Source: DATCJA01 sp963814955 (GTDB lineage Bacteria; Acidobacteriota; Vicinamibacteria; Vicinamibacterales; UBA2999). Taken from it: a stretch of 64,000 nucleotides of DNA. The DNA is taken from assembly GCA_963814955.1 (NCBI GenBank), contig CAWFEX010000008.1, positions 248,001 to 312,000 of the forward strand. Direction: 5' to 3'. The translations under genes and the position numbers were made by a program. This document shows, in pieces, positions 35,775-46,471 of this stretch; position 1 is the stretch's first letter; every line of letters starts with the position of its first letter. The notes beneath the pieces are model-generated. The model did no database searches. It saw only the letters and a program-made list of their open reading frames with translations, and had not been told where the DNA came from.

Positions 35775-38700
35775 TCAGAAGGCGTGTCTCACCCGCACGT
35801 CGAGCGCATAGGTCCGGTCCTCGTTGCGCGACAGGATCCACGAGAATCGATCGGTCTGGTCGTATTCGAGCAGGATGATCTGATCTCGAGTCGAGGACGA
35901 GAGACTCCGCGAGTAGGTCAGGTAGATCCGCTCCGACAATCGCTTGCCAATCGTGAGGCGCGCCGCCGGGTCGAGTCGGGACGACTGGGCATTCGGATCG
36001 ACGAGCGAGGGAGTCAATTGGAATGTGTCGACGCCGAATGTCTGCTCGGCGAGGCGCCCGACTTCGGAGGACAGGGCACCGGTCAGCGCACGCGTCGCGC
36101 GCTCGCGGAGGAGCTGCTGCTGGGGCGTGATGTTGGTGCTGTACCTGGCGGAACTCGACGTCCTGTCCGGGCGCCACGTCTCCAAACAGCAGGCTCAGCA
36201 CCTCCACTTCCGGCAGTGGCGGATCGGCTTCAAACGTCGGCGTCAGGCGATCGAGCGTGCCGGCGGCACGCGCGACCACGCGGTAGGTCTGCCCCGGCAC
36301 ACGAACGCGTGTCTCGGTTTCGATGTCGAAGAACGGTTGGATGCGCGCGGGGTTGTTGAAATCAATCGTGCCCCGCGTGATCTGGTACCGACGACCCTCG
36401 AACGTGAACTCGCCGCGCTCGACCTCGGCGCGGCCGAACAGCAGCGGCCGGTCGTAGGTGCCGCGGAGCTGCAGGTCGGCACTCGCAAAAATCCTGGCGA
36501 CGCTGTTCCTGATCTCGAGAGTTGACGGGGCAACAATCTGCACGTCGTAGCGCAGCGGCAGTCGCGTCGCCGCGAGCGATGCCGGCGACCGGTGATCCAG
36601 CAGCATTCACCGATACCGTATCGGGAGCCGTCACATCGAACAGACCTCCCTGCTCGTCGAAGCCGCGCGTGTAGATCGCGTTTCGCACTGTGACCGTGCC
36701 CGAGAGCGCCAGCGCATCAACCATCCCCTGTACGCTGAGGTCGGCGTCGACGAGCGACCGCATTCCCTCGGGGAACCGCAGCCGCATGCCGTCACCGATC
36801 ATCGTGACGTCGACGCGTGTGGGGCGATACTCTTCCATGTCGATGCGGCCGCCGAACTGAACAAGTCCTCCGCCGAGCCGAGCGGTGACCTCGTCGAGAC
36901 GAATGCTCCGGGTGTCGAACCGGACCGGACCGGAGATGTTCTCGAGCGCGTGCGGCAGGCCGAAATGCCGCACGCGACCGTTCTCCACGGTCATCGTGCC
37001 GGTGACGACCGGATCCCGCATCGGACCGTCAAACGTCGCTGTCAGCGACGCGCGCCCTGAACTTCGAATGTTCGAATCGAATCCCTGAAGCAGGCCGAGG
37101 CCGGCGTCTCCAGTGACGCGTACGGCGATTCGCTCGTCATGAAGGTTGACCGTGCCGTTGAGATCGAGCTGGGTCTCCTCGCCGACGAGCCGCATTTCGT
37201 CGACGCGCACAGTGTGGCGATCGAGCGCGATGCGAATGGGGGCGGCGTTCCTGAGCCGATAGTCAAAGAGCCTGAGATCGAGGCGATCGACCGTCGCATC
37301 CACAAGCAGCTCGTCGATGTTGGACAGTTGACCGATAAGGCGGATGTTGCCGCTCGCGATTGCGGTCGTGAACGGAGAGAGATTCGGGTTGACCGCGCGG
37401 ACGTACGGGTCGAGCGAAGTGTCGGCCACGCTGAACGACAGATCGGCCTCCATGCCGGGCGTGAGGGCTATTCGGCCCGAGCCCGACACCGCAAGACGCG
37501 GCGAGGCAGCCTCGAGCTTGAGCGTCATCGAGTCGACGTTGACGCTGATTTCTCCCACCACCTGGCCGATCCCCTCGTCGCCGACGAACAGATCGTTGAT
37601 CGTCCCGCGGACGTCGTAGCGCGGCCGGTCGAACGTACCGCTGCCGCCGGCATTGAAGGTGAACCGCCCCGAGAATGGCGGCGTGCCGCTCGAGCTCGCC
37701 ATCGCCACACTGTCAATCGGTATCCCGCGTCCCTCCAGGTTGAAGGAATACGTACCGTTGTATCCGACATAGGCGGCACCGGTGGCCCGCCCCCCGGCTT
37801 TGACGATCTGCAACGAGTCGAGCCTTACGCCACCATCCTCGAGCCGCACCGCGGATGTCGCCGTCTCGAACGGCTGGCGGTAGGCGACACCGTCCACGAT
37901 GGCCATCTGACCGAAGCCATAAGGGCCGCGATAGGCGCCGAATACATGGAACTCTCCCGAGAACAATCCGTCCAGGTCGTACTCGTCGAGGTCAAAGGCG
38001 TGACGAAGATCCGCGATGGGGCGCCGGATCACGCGAATACGCCCGTTGATCTCTTCGCCGCCGTCACGGCGCGGAAAGCCGAGGGAAAATCGGCCGTCAA
38101 CGTGGATCGCCGAGGCGTCACTGAGCACGGCGACGCTCGATACATCCGCGTAGGCGTTTTCAATGATCGCGCGCCCGGTCGTCGAGCCCCACACGACGTC
38201 GAACGCGCGAATGCGCTCGCCGCGGAACGTGCCCTCGATGCGCGGCCGGCGGAAGCTGTTCACCATCACGCCGTCGAATGTGCCGTAACCGCCTATTGAA
38301 ATGACGCCCGTGCGCGCCCCGAACGCGGTCAATGCAGCGGCAAAGACACGATCGCTTTCCTGCCAGTCGGCACTGGTGACATGGAATTCAATCCTCGAAC
38401 GATCGCCGTACGCGCTGCGGCCGCTGAGCTCGACATACGTCTGCGGCGTCGCGAGGTGGCTGACGCCAACGTCCACCCATTCGGGTCCGTAGGCGTAAAT
38501 CATGTTGCCGGCAATCGGCACCGGCTCACTCAAAGGCTGGGCATCGAACGGGCCCCATTCGCGGCCGCGCTGCTCGGCGGCCTCAATCTGCGCCGCCGTC
38601 ATGAAGCGTGTCATCGTGCCGACGCCCGCCGGCGGTTCGAGCCGGATCTCCCCGTCGCCACGATGGTCGGAGAAGCGGCCCAGCGGCCACTCGAGGAGGT

Positions 38701-39895
38701 TGCGCCCGCTGGCGCGGCCTGCGAGCCTGATTCCGTCCAGTTCGAGAACGTCGGTGAATGCAGAGAGATCGACGTTTTCGTATGTCGCGTCGAAGCTCGC
38801 CACCACTGGAACGCCTCGCTGGCCGAGAGTCGCAAGCCGGTAGCTGAATCGCGCCGACCCGCCGTACAGAGTGGCTTCAGCACCGGTAACTTCGAACCGC
38901 TCGGGTACCCACAGCACAGCGCCGCGCACGTTGTTGAACTTGTACCTGTTGACGCCCGTGCTCGTGCTCGAAAACACGCCTTTCAACTCTCGGCCAGTGC
39001 GCGATCGGCCATTTACTGTTTCCCGGAAGAGGTGGAAGGTTCCCGTGAAGTCACCAACGCCTTGAACCGTGAAATCGCGGTCAGCGAAGAAGATGTCGCG
39101 CATCTTCACGAAATCGACATCCGAACGAACCTGATACACCTGTTCGGGCCAGCGGGCGAGATCCACTTCACCGGTCAGCTCCGATCTGGAGCCGTCGGTA
39201 GTCAGATCGATTCGATCGAGCACCACCTTGCCATCGACGATGCGGAAGGTCGTGCTCACGTCCGCACGCATCGGCACATAGTTCTGGATCGTCACGGTGC
39301 CGTTTGAAAAACGCGCCTGCCCGCGATACTCCGATGTGGGCCGCGCGACGATCACGTCGAGATTCCGGCTCACGACGCTCCATGGAGTTCCATGATCGGC
39401 GTAGGTGAACTCGCCGCGATGGGCCCTCACATACTGAAGCGTCGTCGTCCAGGTTCTGGCACCTCCGGCCGAGCGGGTAAACCGCGGAAAGTTATGGCGG
39501 CCATCTGCAAACGTCTCGACGTACATCCGCCAGTCCGTCATCTCGATGGCATCGAACACGACGCGACGGTCGAACAGGGTGCTCCAGGGCATCGAGACAT
39601 TGATTCGCTGCGCCATCAGGAACGGGCGCGACTGGGGCGTCAGGCCCTCGATGAGGACGTCCTCCACCACAAAACGTCCGAGCCAGAGATGCACCGACAA
39701 CCGGCCGATGTGCATCGGCCGGCCCATGTACTGCGACGCGGCGGCTTCGGCGCGTGCTTTCAGCGACGGGCCGAGATCGATGGACACGGTGGTGACGAGT
39801 GTCACCGCAATGATGACGGCACACGTCACCACGATCCGGCGAACCACTCGCCTCGTGGCTTGAGCGACGGGGTGGCTAAAAACTTTGAAAGTCAA
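35775..39895 (-). pseudogene. tamB: TamB/AsmA-like translocation and assembly protein, two frame breaks
   Basis: About 1370 residues in three frames. N-terminal membrane anchor (IVVTCAVIIAVTLVTTVSIDLG), a long repetitive beta-taco region, then the DUF490/TamB C-terminal domain. Frame one ends near 36600-36640; the continuation PLRYDVQIVAPSTLEIRNSV is in another frame, ending near 36150 (LLFGDVAPGQ); the last part NITPQQQLLRERATRALT...DVRVRHAF is in a third. Joined, they give a full TamB end. The gene lies 2 bp after the biotin carrier gene and ahead of the TamA-like gene. If it is functional, TamB acts as a periplasm-spanning conduit for lipid or protein transfer to the outer membrane. Confidence 0.8.
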
Positions 39896-39897
39896 CG

Positions 39898-40470
39898 CTA
39901 CTCGACAACCATCAGGACCGCTCGTGCCTCGACCAGCGCGCCCTGCGTGACGCGGATCTCCTTCACGGTGCCCGAGCGCGGCGATCGGACCTCGTTCTCC
40001 ATCTTCATGGCTTCGACCACTGCGACTCCCTGCCTGACAGCGACGCGGTCGCCGACATTCACGAGCACTTTAACGATTCGTCCCGGCATCGGCGCCGTGA
40101 TGTTGAGCGCACCGGACCGTGCTTCCGTGCCCTGAACGCCGGAGTCCAAAGCTCGCCTCGGGATTCGCCGCCCGGCAACGTCGCTCGACGGTGCCTTCAG
40201 CCTGACCGGAACGGCGCGTCGGTTGACGTAGACGACGAACTCGTCCCCGTTCTGGTCGCCGAACGCCACCTCGTAGCTCCGACCGGATCTGGTACTACGC
40301 GCGTCTGGCGATCCACTCTGAGCCGCATTCACCAGTAACGACCACAGGCCGTTTATCTGCGCGGCGTCCACGGCGAGGACCTGTCCGTCGAGAATCGCGT
40401 TATACATGCCGTTACTGCCACTGACCTCGACAATCCGTTTTCGGCCCCCAGCATCGACCTCGAACGTCAT
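39898..40470 (-). CDS. Biotin carboxyl carrier protein of an acyl-CoA carboxylase
   Basis: 190 residues. The C-terminal biotinyl domain has the biotinylated Lys in EAMKMENEV and the flanking PMPGRIVKVLVNVGDRV. The N-terminal part (FEVDAGGRKRIVEVSGSNGMYNA) resembles the linker region of propionyl-CoA carboxylase alpha. The ATG at 40470 overlaps the stop codon of the preceding biotin carboxylase gene as ATGA, indicating coupled translation. Together with that gene it makes a split version of the usual single alpha chain. The biotin would shuttle carboxyl groups to the beta subunit encoded at 44248-45789. Next gene: tamB, 2 bp away. Confidence 0.9.
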   Translation of the reverse strand: MTFEVDAGGRKRIVEVSGSNGMYNAILDGQVLAVDAAQINGLWSLLVNAAQSGSPDARSTRSGRSYEVAFGDQNGDEFVVYVNRRAVPVRLKAPSSDVAGRRIPRRALDSGVQGTEARSGALNITAPMPGRIVKVLVNVGDRVAVRQGVAVVEAMKMENEVRSPRSGTVKEIRVTQGALVEARAVLMVVE

Positions 40471-42029
40471 GGCCGCAGACCCTCGAGTCGAGCCAGGCGC
40501 TTCCACCCAACCTTGCCGACCGGCAGGTGCTCGAACCCTCTCACATCCGGACGTCCGCTTGCCGGAGGCATCGCCACGTCAGCCCGGCCTTCGCGCCCGG
40601 CGAATGCGCGCAGCGCCGCGGCGGCGGCCGCAATGTCCCACTCGTCATCACCTGGAATCTCGAACGGAGCGCCCTGACGCTGCTGCAAGAGCTCGTCCAG
40701 ATAGGCCGTGTGGAATTTCGCCGCCTCGAACGCCGGCTGGGCAAGCATCCATCGGAAAAAGGGGACGGTTGTCCGGATTCCGAAGACCTCGTACTCGCTC
40801 AGTGCCCGCTTCATTCGCGCAATCGCCTGAGATCGATCGGCACCCCAGGCCGAAAGCTTCGAAATAAGCGGATCGTAGAAAATCGGGACGTCCATACCGG
40901 CTTCTGCACCGCCGTCGTCGCGGATCCATGGGCCGCCCGGCGCACGGAACGCGGTGATCCGTCCCGGCGACGGCATGAACCCGGTGTCGGGATCTTCAGC
41001 GTATACCCGGCATTCAATCGCGTGGCCGTTGGGCGTCAGCGCGACCCGTGAACCAATATCGAGACGCTCCCCCCGTGCGATTCGAATCTGCCACTGTACC
41101 AGGTCGACGCCGGTCACCAACTCCGTAATCGGATGTTCAACCTGGAGACGGGTGTTCATCTCGAGAAAAAAGAAGTGCCCGTCCTCATCGAGCAGAAATT
41201 CGATCGTACCGGCGTTCGTATAGCCAACCGAGCGCGCCACGCGCGCCGCGGCGGCCGTGATTTGGGTGCGAAGCGCCGAAGACACGACCGGCGAGGGCGT
41301 TTCTTCAATCACCTTCTGGTGGCGCCGTTGAATCGAGCATTCGCGTTCGACGAAAGGCACCACATTCCCGTGCAGATCGCCAAGCAACTGCACTTCGATA
41401 TGTCGCGGTCGCAGAAGCCGGCGCTCCAAATAGATAGCGGCATCACCGAACGCTGCCTTCGCTTCGGAGCGGGCTGCGCGGATTGCGCTCGACAGTTCAC
41501 CCGGCCCGTCCACCAGGCGCATGCCTTTGCCACCGCCACCCGCAACGGCCTTTATCAGCACCGGATAACCGATACGAGTGGCCGCAGCCTCGACGGCCGA
41601 CTCAGGTTCATCGCCGCCGATCGGCTCGTCTGTGCCTGGAACTACTGGCACTCCCGCCGTGACAGCAGCCTTCCGTGCCGCAGTTTTGCTGCCCATCAAC
41701 GAAATCGCGTCCGGGCTCGGCCCGATGAACGTCAACCCCGCGGTCGTACACGCGGCGGAGAATGCGTGGTTCTCGGCAAGGAATCCGTAGCCGGGATGGA
41801 CAGCGTCGGCGCCGGTTGCCCGCGCGGCATCGACCAGCCGATCGATCCGGAGATAACTGTCAAGCGGAGCGCTCGCTCCGATTGCGCACGCCTCGTCGGC
41901 CATCCGCACGTGACGAGCGGTCCGATCACATTCCGAATACACCGCAACCGACGCCAGTCCCATGTCGCGGCATGCACGGATGACACGTACGGCGATCTCA
42001 CCACGGTTCGCGACCAGAATTTTGCGCAA
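40467..42029 (-). CDS. accC: Biotin carboxylase subunit of acyl-CoA (propionyl/acetyl-CoA) carboxylase
   Basis: 520 residues. An ATP-grasp enzyme that carboxylates biotin using ATP and bicarbonate. The N-terminal domain begins MRKILVANRGEIAVRVIRAC. The glycine-rich loop AVAGGGGKGMRL and the conserved LEMNTRLQVEHPITELVTG are present. It is about 70 residues longer at the C-terminus than E. coli AccC, like the BT region of PccA. It overlaps the biotin carrier gene by ATGA. It follows the polytopic membrane protein gene across a 399-bp spacer, so it may start its own transcript. Confidence 0.93.
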   Translation of the reverse strand: MRKILVANRGEIAVRVIRACRDMGLASVAVYSECDRTARHVRMADEACAIGASAPLDSYLRIDRLVDAARATGADAVHPGYGFLAENHAFSAACTTAGLTFIGPSPDAISLMGSKTAARKAAVTAGVPVVPGTDEPIGGDEPESAVEAAATRIGYPVLIKAVAGGGGKGMRLVDGPGELSSAIRAARSEAKAAFGDAAIYLERRLLRPRHIEVQLLGDLHGNVVPFVERECSIQRRHQKVIEETPSPVVSSALRTQITAAAARVARSVGYTNAGTIEFLLDEDGHFFFLEMNTRLQVEHPITELVTGVDLVQWQIRIARGERLDIGSRVALTPNGHAIECRVYAEDPDTGFMPSPGRITAFRAPGGPWIRDDGGAEAGMDVPIFYDPLISKLSAWGADRSQAIARMKRALSEYEVFGIRTTVPFFRWMLAQPAFEAAKFHTAYLDELLQQRQGAPFEIPGDDEWDIAAAAAALRAFAGREGRADVAMPPASGRPDVRGFEHLPVGKVGWKRLARLEGLRP

Positions 42030-42428
42030 AACCTGCTAAGTCTAGCACTTAGCGATGAGCTCGACGGGTACCGCGCGCCGTCACAACAGCGCGTGGGGGA
42101 CGACTTGAGAATGGTTGCGGTTACCTCGACTCATCTTGCGATCGGAAACTGCCGACGAGGTTTGCGAGACGACCAGCGGTTTCCCACTCTCGAGCAGCGG
42201 CTCGACCTTCTGTTCACCCTCACGCGGAAAGTGCGGCGACGACAAGTACCTCATCGTCACGAGCGTGCGGATTCTGCCATCTCGCTCGAGCCAGGGAAGC
42301 CTTGGCGGGCCAGCAACACCAGCTCGTCGTCAGTCACACATCGTATAGACCCGGTGAGCAGCCTGGGGGTTGGGTCTTCGGCGACGAGCACGCTAAATCT
42401 ACCTTTGCCCTTTGCCCTTGGATCTTCT
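42030..42428. other. Spacer of 399 bp with a possible eroded coding remnant and a heptamer tract
   Basis: No intact gene. On the minus strand two frames give protein-like pieces (TDDELVLLARQGFP, then WLERDGRIRTLVTMRYLSS in the next frame), which could be the ruins of a small gene, but this is weak. The 3' side carries CTAAATC, TACCTTT, GCCCTTT, GCCCTTG units leading up to the stop of the membrane protein gene. Confidence 0.3.
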
Positions 42429-44231
42429 CTATCGCAACTGCGGCAAGCGATACACCCGGACGTCATCGAGATCGAAGACGTGTTCTGCACCTGGACGGGT
42501 CGCCACCCAGCGTGCGCCTATGGCTGAAACACCAGGACGAACAATGACGAAGAGATCGCTCCGGCGGCGATATTGATCGAGCGCGTCGGGGATCAGATCT
42601 CCGATCGCGCGCCGAAGCGGCGTGAAATGCGGCGGAAGATGCCCGCTGTATCCGTTGATCGTCCGATAGCCGCCCATGACGGCACGATACTGGGGCGTTG
42701 CGTTGTAAAACCCTTCGTCAATCGGCAGATCCAGGACAACGGCGCCCGCCGGAATCGCGCCGGGCCGCATCGGCCGTGGCGCTTCGACGATGCGGTCCGC
42801 AAACCACCCTTCAAAAGCCACAAGCACGGCAAGGGCCGTCACCATAATGCGCGGGCGCAATGGATACTGCTGAAGGAGACTAACGGTGCCGAACGCCGCC
42901 AACACAGCAAGAGAGAGCGTTGCGGGGAACCACGCACGAGCGGGGACACGGATACTCTGCATCCCCGGCAGGGCGTAAAACACGTAGTAGGGTCCGTACA
43001 TCAATGCGCGCCATGGCGTTGACCATTCGGGCTCAGGTCCGAGTGCCATGAGCCATAGCACCACCACTGCCACTGCATAGAAGACCACGACGTCGCGCCG
43101 CGACCACGCGCGCCGAAACGAATCGGTCATCAACGTACCCACGATAAGCATCAGCGCGGCCAGCGTGAAGAGTCTGTAAGGGCTGAAGGGAGGAAGCGGC
43201 AACGGACCCACGTGCCAGCCAAAGGGACCCGTCCATACGCGCGCGAGGACAACGAAGGTGAGAAGCGCGGATGCGCCGAACATCCGGCCCGGCCACCGTC
43301 CGACACCTTGTCCCTTCACGACCGAGACAAGCGCCACTACAGCGAGCGCGAGGACAGCGAAACCTGGAAAAAGCGCCCCTTCCTCGAAGTCGTGCGGGAG
43401 AAGCCCCTGCCATGGCACCGCGCGGTGATACATGCCAAGCAGGCCGACGATGTCGGCGCTGAAGCTCTTGACTTCGTTGTACGAGCGGACGAAGCCAGAT
43501 GCCACGTGACGGACGTGATACCCCCACAACAGCGGAAGAAGCGGCAGGGTCGCAATCCCGGCCGCCACGCAGACGCCCACCAGTCGCCTCCACTCCTGCG
43601 GCCGCACGAACCACAGGCCCCAGAGCAGTAACAGGAGGGGGAAGAAAGCAAGCAGGGCGGAATTGGCCAGCGCAGTCAGCAGCCACCCGACCCCGAACCA
43701 CACGAGCGCCGTACGACGACCTGTCCGGTGATACCGATGCAGCCACATCAGCGCAAACGGCATTCCAAACGAGGTCATGTGCTGCAGGTGTGAGAGGTGC
43801 ACCGCCTGGTAAGGGGCAAATGCGTACGCGAGTCCCGCGACCAATGCACCTGCGTTTGATCCGGTCAGCTCGCGTGCGAGCGCGTAAGCGGCAATGCCGT
43901 TCAGCGGCACTGCAATGAGAAACACGAGGTTGTAGGCCAGCACCGGATTTCCGGTGAGCCAAATCACGGGCGATGCAAGCGGGTAAGTGAGAAGCAGGTG
44001 TTCGGTGAACGCCGTGACGCCCGAAAGCGGCCAGAAGGAGGGAAAGTTCCACCACTCGGCCGTGAGCGGCAGATGCGTCGCGTTCCACGCCAGGATGGAT
44101 GCATTGAGAAGCGGATCGCCGAGGTCCGAGAAGAGGTGCGTTCCGATATTCGGGAGCAGATCCCGGAAGAAGAACGCCGTCAGGAATACGTAGACGGCGG
44201 CAGCCGCCGACGTGACTCGAGAAATCTTCAC
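42429..44231 (-). CDS. Polytopic GT-C/YfhO-like membrane protein
   Basis: 600 residues from the GTG at 44231. About 11-13 membrane helices and a short C-terminal soluble part (DLPIDEGFYNATPQYRAVMGG, VYRLPQL). Family-like landmarks: FSDLGDPLLNASILAWN in the first loop, matching the acidic loop of GT-C glycosyltransferases, and FAPYQAVHLSHLQHMTS. It probably transfers a sugar from a lipid-linked donor; donor and acceptor unknown. The start is uncertain: the frame is open to 44321 but that would overlap the upstream carboxylase gene by about 74 bp. It lies in the middle of the acyl-CoA carboxylase operon, 16 bp after the beta-subunit gene. Confidence 0.75.
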   Translation of the reverse strand: MKISRVTSAAAAVYVFLTAFFFRDLLPNIGTHLFSDLGDPLLNASILAWNATHLPLTAEWWNFPSFWPLSGVTAFTEHLLLTYPLASPVIWLTGNPVLAYNLVFLIAVPLNGIAAYALARELTGSNAGALVAGLAYAFAPYQAVHLSHLQHMTSFGMPFALMWLHRYHRTGRRTALVWFGVGWLLTALANSALLAFFPLLLLLWGLWFVRPQEWRRLVGVCVAAGIATLPLLPLLWGYHVRHVASGFVRSYNEVKSFSADIVGLLGMYHRAVPWQGLLPHDFEEGALFPGFAVLALAVVALVSVVKGQGVGRWPGRMFGASALLTFVVLARVWTGPFGWHVGPLPLPPFSPYRLFTLAALMLIVGTLMTDSFRRAWSRRDVVVFYAVAVVVLWLMALGPEPEWSTPWRALMYGPYYVFYALPGMQSIRVPARAWFPATLSLAVLAAFGTVSLLQQYPLRPRIMVTALAVLVAFEGWFADRIVEAPRPMRPGAIPAGAVVLDLPIDEGFYNATPQYRAVMGGYRTINGYSGHLPPHFTPLRRAIGDLIPDALDQYRRRSDLFVIVRPGVSAIGARWVATRPGAEHVFDLDDVRVYRLPQLR

Positions 44232-44247
44232 GCAGGAGGCATCGGCG

Positions 44248-45789
44248 CTACAACGGAATGTTGCCGTGCTTCTTTGGTGGGTTCCGATCGCGCTTGGTGT
44301 CCAGGGCTTCGAGGGCGGCAATCAGCTTGGCGCGGGTGTGCCGCGGCTGAATGACCTCGTCGATGAACCCTCGCTGGGCCGCGACGTACGGGTTTGCGAA
44401 CTTTTGCCGGTATTCGCTGATCTTCGCGGCGCGCATCGCCACCGCATCATCGGCTGCCTCGAGCTCTCGCCTGTAGAGGATATTGACGGCGCCCTCGGCT
44501 CCCATCACCGCGATTTCCGCGGTCGGCCACGCATAGTTGGCATCCGTGCGAATGTGCTTGCTCGACATGACGCAGTAGGCCCCGCCGTAAGCCTTACGCG
44601 TGATGACCGTCAACTTCGGCACCGTCGCCTCGGCAAACGCAAACAACAGCTTCGCTCCGTGACGAATGATGCCGCCGTATTCCTGAACCGTGCCTGGCAG
44701 AAACCCGGGGACGTCTTCGAACGTGACCAGCGGAATATTGAACGCGTCGCAGAACCGTACGAAGCGCGCACCCTTGACCGAGGCGTCGATGTCGAGCGTC
44801 CCCGCCAGGTGCGCCGGCTGATTGGCAACGATACCGACCGGACGACCGCCCAGTCGTGCGAAGCCAACCAGAATATTCCGCGCGAAATGCTCGTGCACCT
44901 CGAGCAGGTAGCCTTCGTCGACAACGGCGCGGATTACGTCGGCCATGTCGTACGGCTGATTCGGCGACGCCGGCACCATCGTGTCGAGCGTCTCATCGGC
45001 TCGATCCGCAGGATCGGCCGGGGCGGCGCGCGGAGGGTCGTCTACGTTGTTGTTCGGCAGAAACGACAGCAGCTCCCGGATGAGGAGCAGGCATTCCTGA
45101 TCGTTCTCGACGGCGAAGTGCGCGACACCGCTTCGTTCGTTGTGCGTGATCGCGCCGCCGAGCTCCTCTTTCGTCACCTGCTCGTGGGTGACGGTGCGGA
45201 TCACGTCGGGACCCGTCACGAACATATAGCTCGTGTTCTTGACCATGATCGTGAAGTCGGTAATCGCCGGGGAGTAGACTGCGCCCCCTGCGCACGGTCC
45301 CATGATCGCGGAGATCTGCGGCACCACGCCGGACGCCAGAGTATTGCGGAGGAAGATGTCCGCGTACCCGGCCAGCGACTGGACGCCCTCCTGAATCCGC
45401 GCGCCGCCGGAATCATTGAGGCCGATGACCGGCGCTCCCATCTTCATCGCCAGATCCATGATCTTGACGATCTTGGCGGCGTTCGTCTCCGACAGCGACC
45501 CCCCAAATACGGTAAAGTCCTGCGCGAACGCGTAGCCGAGACGGCCATTGATCCGCCCGTGGCCGCACACGACCCCGTCGCCGGGCACGACCTGGTCCGC
45601 CATGCCGAAGTCGCGGCAACGGTGGGTGACGAACTTGTCGATCTCTTCGAAGGTGCCAGGGTCGAACAGCAGGTCGATCCGTTCGCGGGCGGTGAGCTTG
45701 CCGGCCTCCCGCTGCCGGCGCAAGCGTTCCTCGCCGCCGCCCAGTTCGGCTCGCCGCTCGAGCTCCTGAAGAAAATCCTTGTCCGTCAC
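44248..45789 (-). CDS. pccB: Acyl-CoA carboxylase beta subunit (carboxyltransferase), propionyl-CoA carboxylase-like
   Basis: 513 residues. It transfers the carboxyl group from carboxybiotin to an acyl-CoA. N-terminal KLTARERIDLLFDPGTFEEID, then the two crotonase-like carboxyltransferase halves: FGGSLSETNAAKIVKIMDLA, LNDSGGARIQEGVQSL, MGPCAGGAVYSPAITDF, then FVRFCDAFNIPLVTFEDVPGF and RKAYGGAYCVMSSKHI. It matches propionyl-CoA carboxylase beta better than AccD (no Zn finger). The GTG at 45789 overlaps the aldolase stop as GTGA. The alpha functions are encoded about 2.2 kb downstream on the same strand. Confidence 0.93.
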   Translation of the reverse strand: MTDKDFLQELERRAELGGGEERLRRQREAGKLTARERIDLLFDPGTFEEIDKFVTHRCRDFGMADQVVPGDGVVCGHGRINGRLGYAFAQDFTVFGGSLSETNAAKIVKIMDLAMKMGAPVIGLNDSGGARIQEGVQSLAGYADIFLRNTLASGVVPQISAIMGPCAGGAVYSPAITDFTIMVKNTSYMFVTGPDVIRTVTHEQVTKEELGGAITHNERSGVAHFAVENDQECLLLIRELLSFLPNNNVDDPPRAAPADPADRADETLDTMVPASPNQPYDMADVIRAVVDEGYLLEVHEHFARNILVGFARLGGRPVGIVANQPAHLAGTLDIDASVKGARFVRFCDAFNIPLVTFEDVPGFLPGTVQEYGGIIRHGAKLLFAFAEATVPKLTVITRKAYGGAYCVMSSKHIRTDANYAWPTAEIAVMGAEGAVNILYRRELEAADDAVAMRAAKISEYRQKFANPYVAAQRGFIDEVIQPRHTRAKLIAALEALDTKRDRNPPKKHGNIPL

Positions 45790-46439
45790 ACGCGCGCGGC
45801 CTGCGCCTTCTCCCAGTCCTTGAGGAATCGCTCGAGGCCGATGTCGGTGAGCGGATGCTTGAAGCACTGCTCGATCACGGCCGCCGGAGCCGTCGCGACG
45901 TCGGCGCCCATCCGCGCAGCTTCAATCATGTGAATCGGATTGCGCACGCTGGCGACGAGCACCTGGGTTTTCAGGTCCGAGTTGTCGAAAATGTCGACGA
46001 TTTCCCGAACCAGATTCATCCCCGTGGCGCCGATATCGTCGAGTCGTCCGACGAACGGGCTGACGTAGGTCGCGCCCACCTTGGCCGCCAGCCATGCCTG
46101 CGTGGCCGAAAACACCAACGTGACGTTGACACGTTGGCCCTCCGATGCGAGGGTCTTGCACGCGCGTACACCGTCCTTGGTGAATGGCACCTTGATGACG
46201 ATGTGCTCGTCGATCGAAGCGAGGTCCCGTCCTTCCCGCAGCATCCCGGCGGTATCGGTGGCCGTCACTTCAGCGCTGACAGGGCCCTTCACCGTCTGGC
46301 AAATCTGTCGGAGGATCTGCCGATAGTCGCCCGGTTCCTTTGCCAGCAGCGACGGGTTGGTCGTAACTCCGTCGAGGATGCCCAGCTGCGCGAGTGCCTC
46401 CACTTCCTTCAGATTGCCCGTATCGACAAACAGCTTCAT
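45786..46439 (-). CDS. fsa: Transaldolase/fructose-6-phosphate aldolase family enzyme
   Basis: 217 residues. The short (TalC/FSA-like) transaldolase family begins MKLFVDTGNLKEVEALAQLGILDGVTTNPS. The Schiff-base Lys83 is in VIKVPFTKDG. YVSPFVGRLDDIG and VLVASVRNPIHMIEAARMGADVATAP follow. Members interconvert sugar phosphates, either as transaldolases of the pentose phosphate pathway or as fructose-6-phosphate aldolases; sequence alone does not settle which. Its stop overlaps the start of the carboxylase gene. Confidence 0.92.
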   Translation of the reverse strand: MKLFVDTGNLKEVEALAQLGILDGVTTNPSLLAKEPGDYRQILRQICQTVKGPVSAEVTATDTAGMLREGRDLASIDEHIVIKVPFTKDGVRACKTLASEGQRVNVTLVFSATQAWLAAKVGATYVSPFVGRLDDIGATGMNLVREIVDIFDNSDLKTQVLVASVRNPIHMIEAARMGADVATAPAAVIEQCFKHPLTDIGLERFLKDWEKAQAARV

Positions 46440-46471
46440 GACTGACTCCTGCTAGCGACCAATTACCGATC

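Noticed and set aside
44212..45933. 573-aa open frame antisense to pccB
   Set aside because: Same reason: strand-complement shadow with no recognisable domain.
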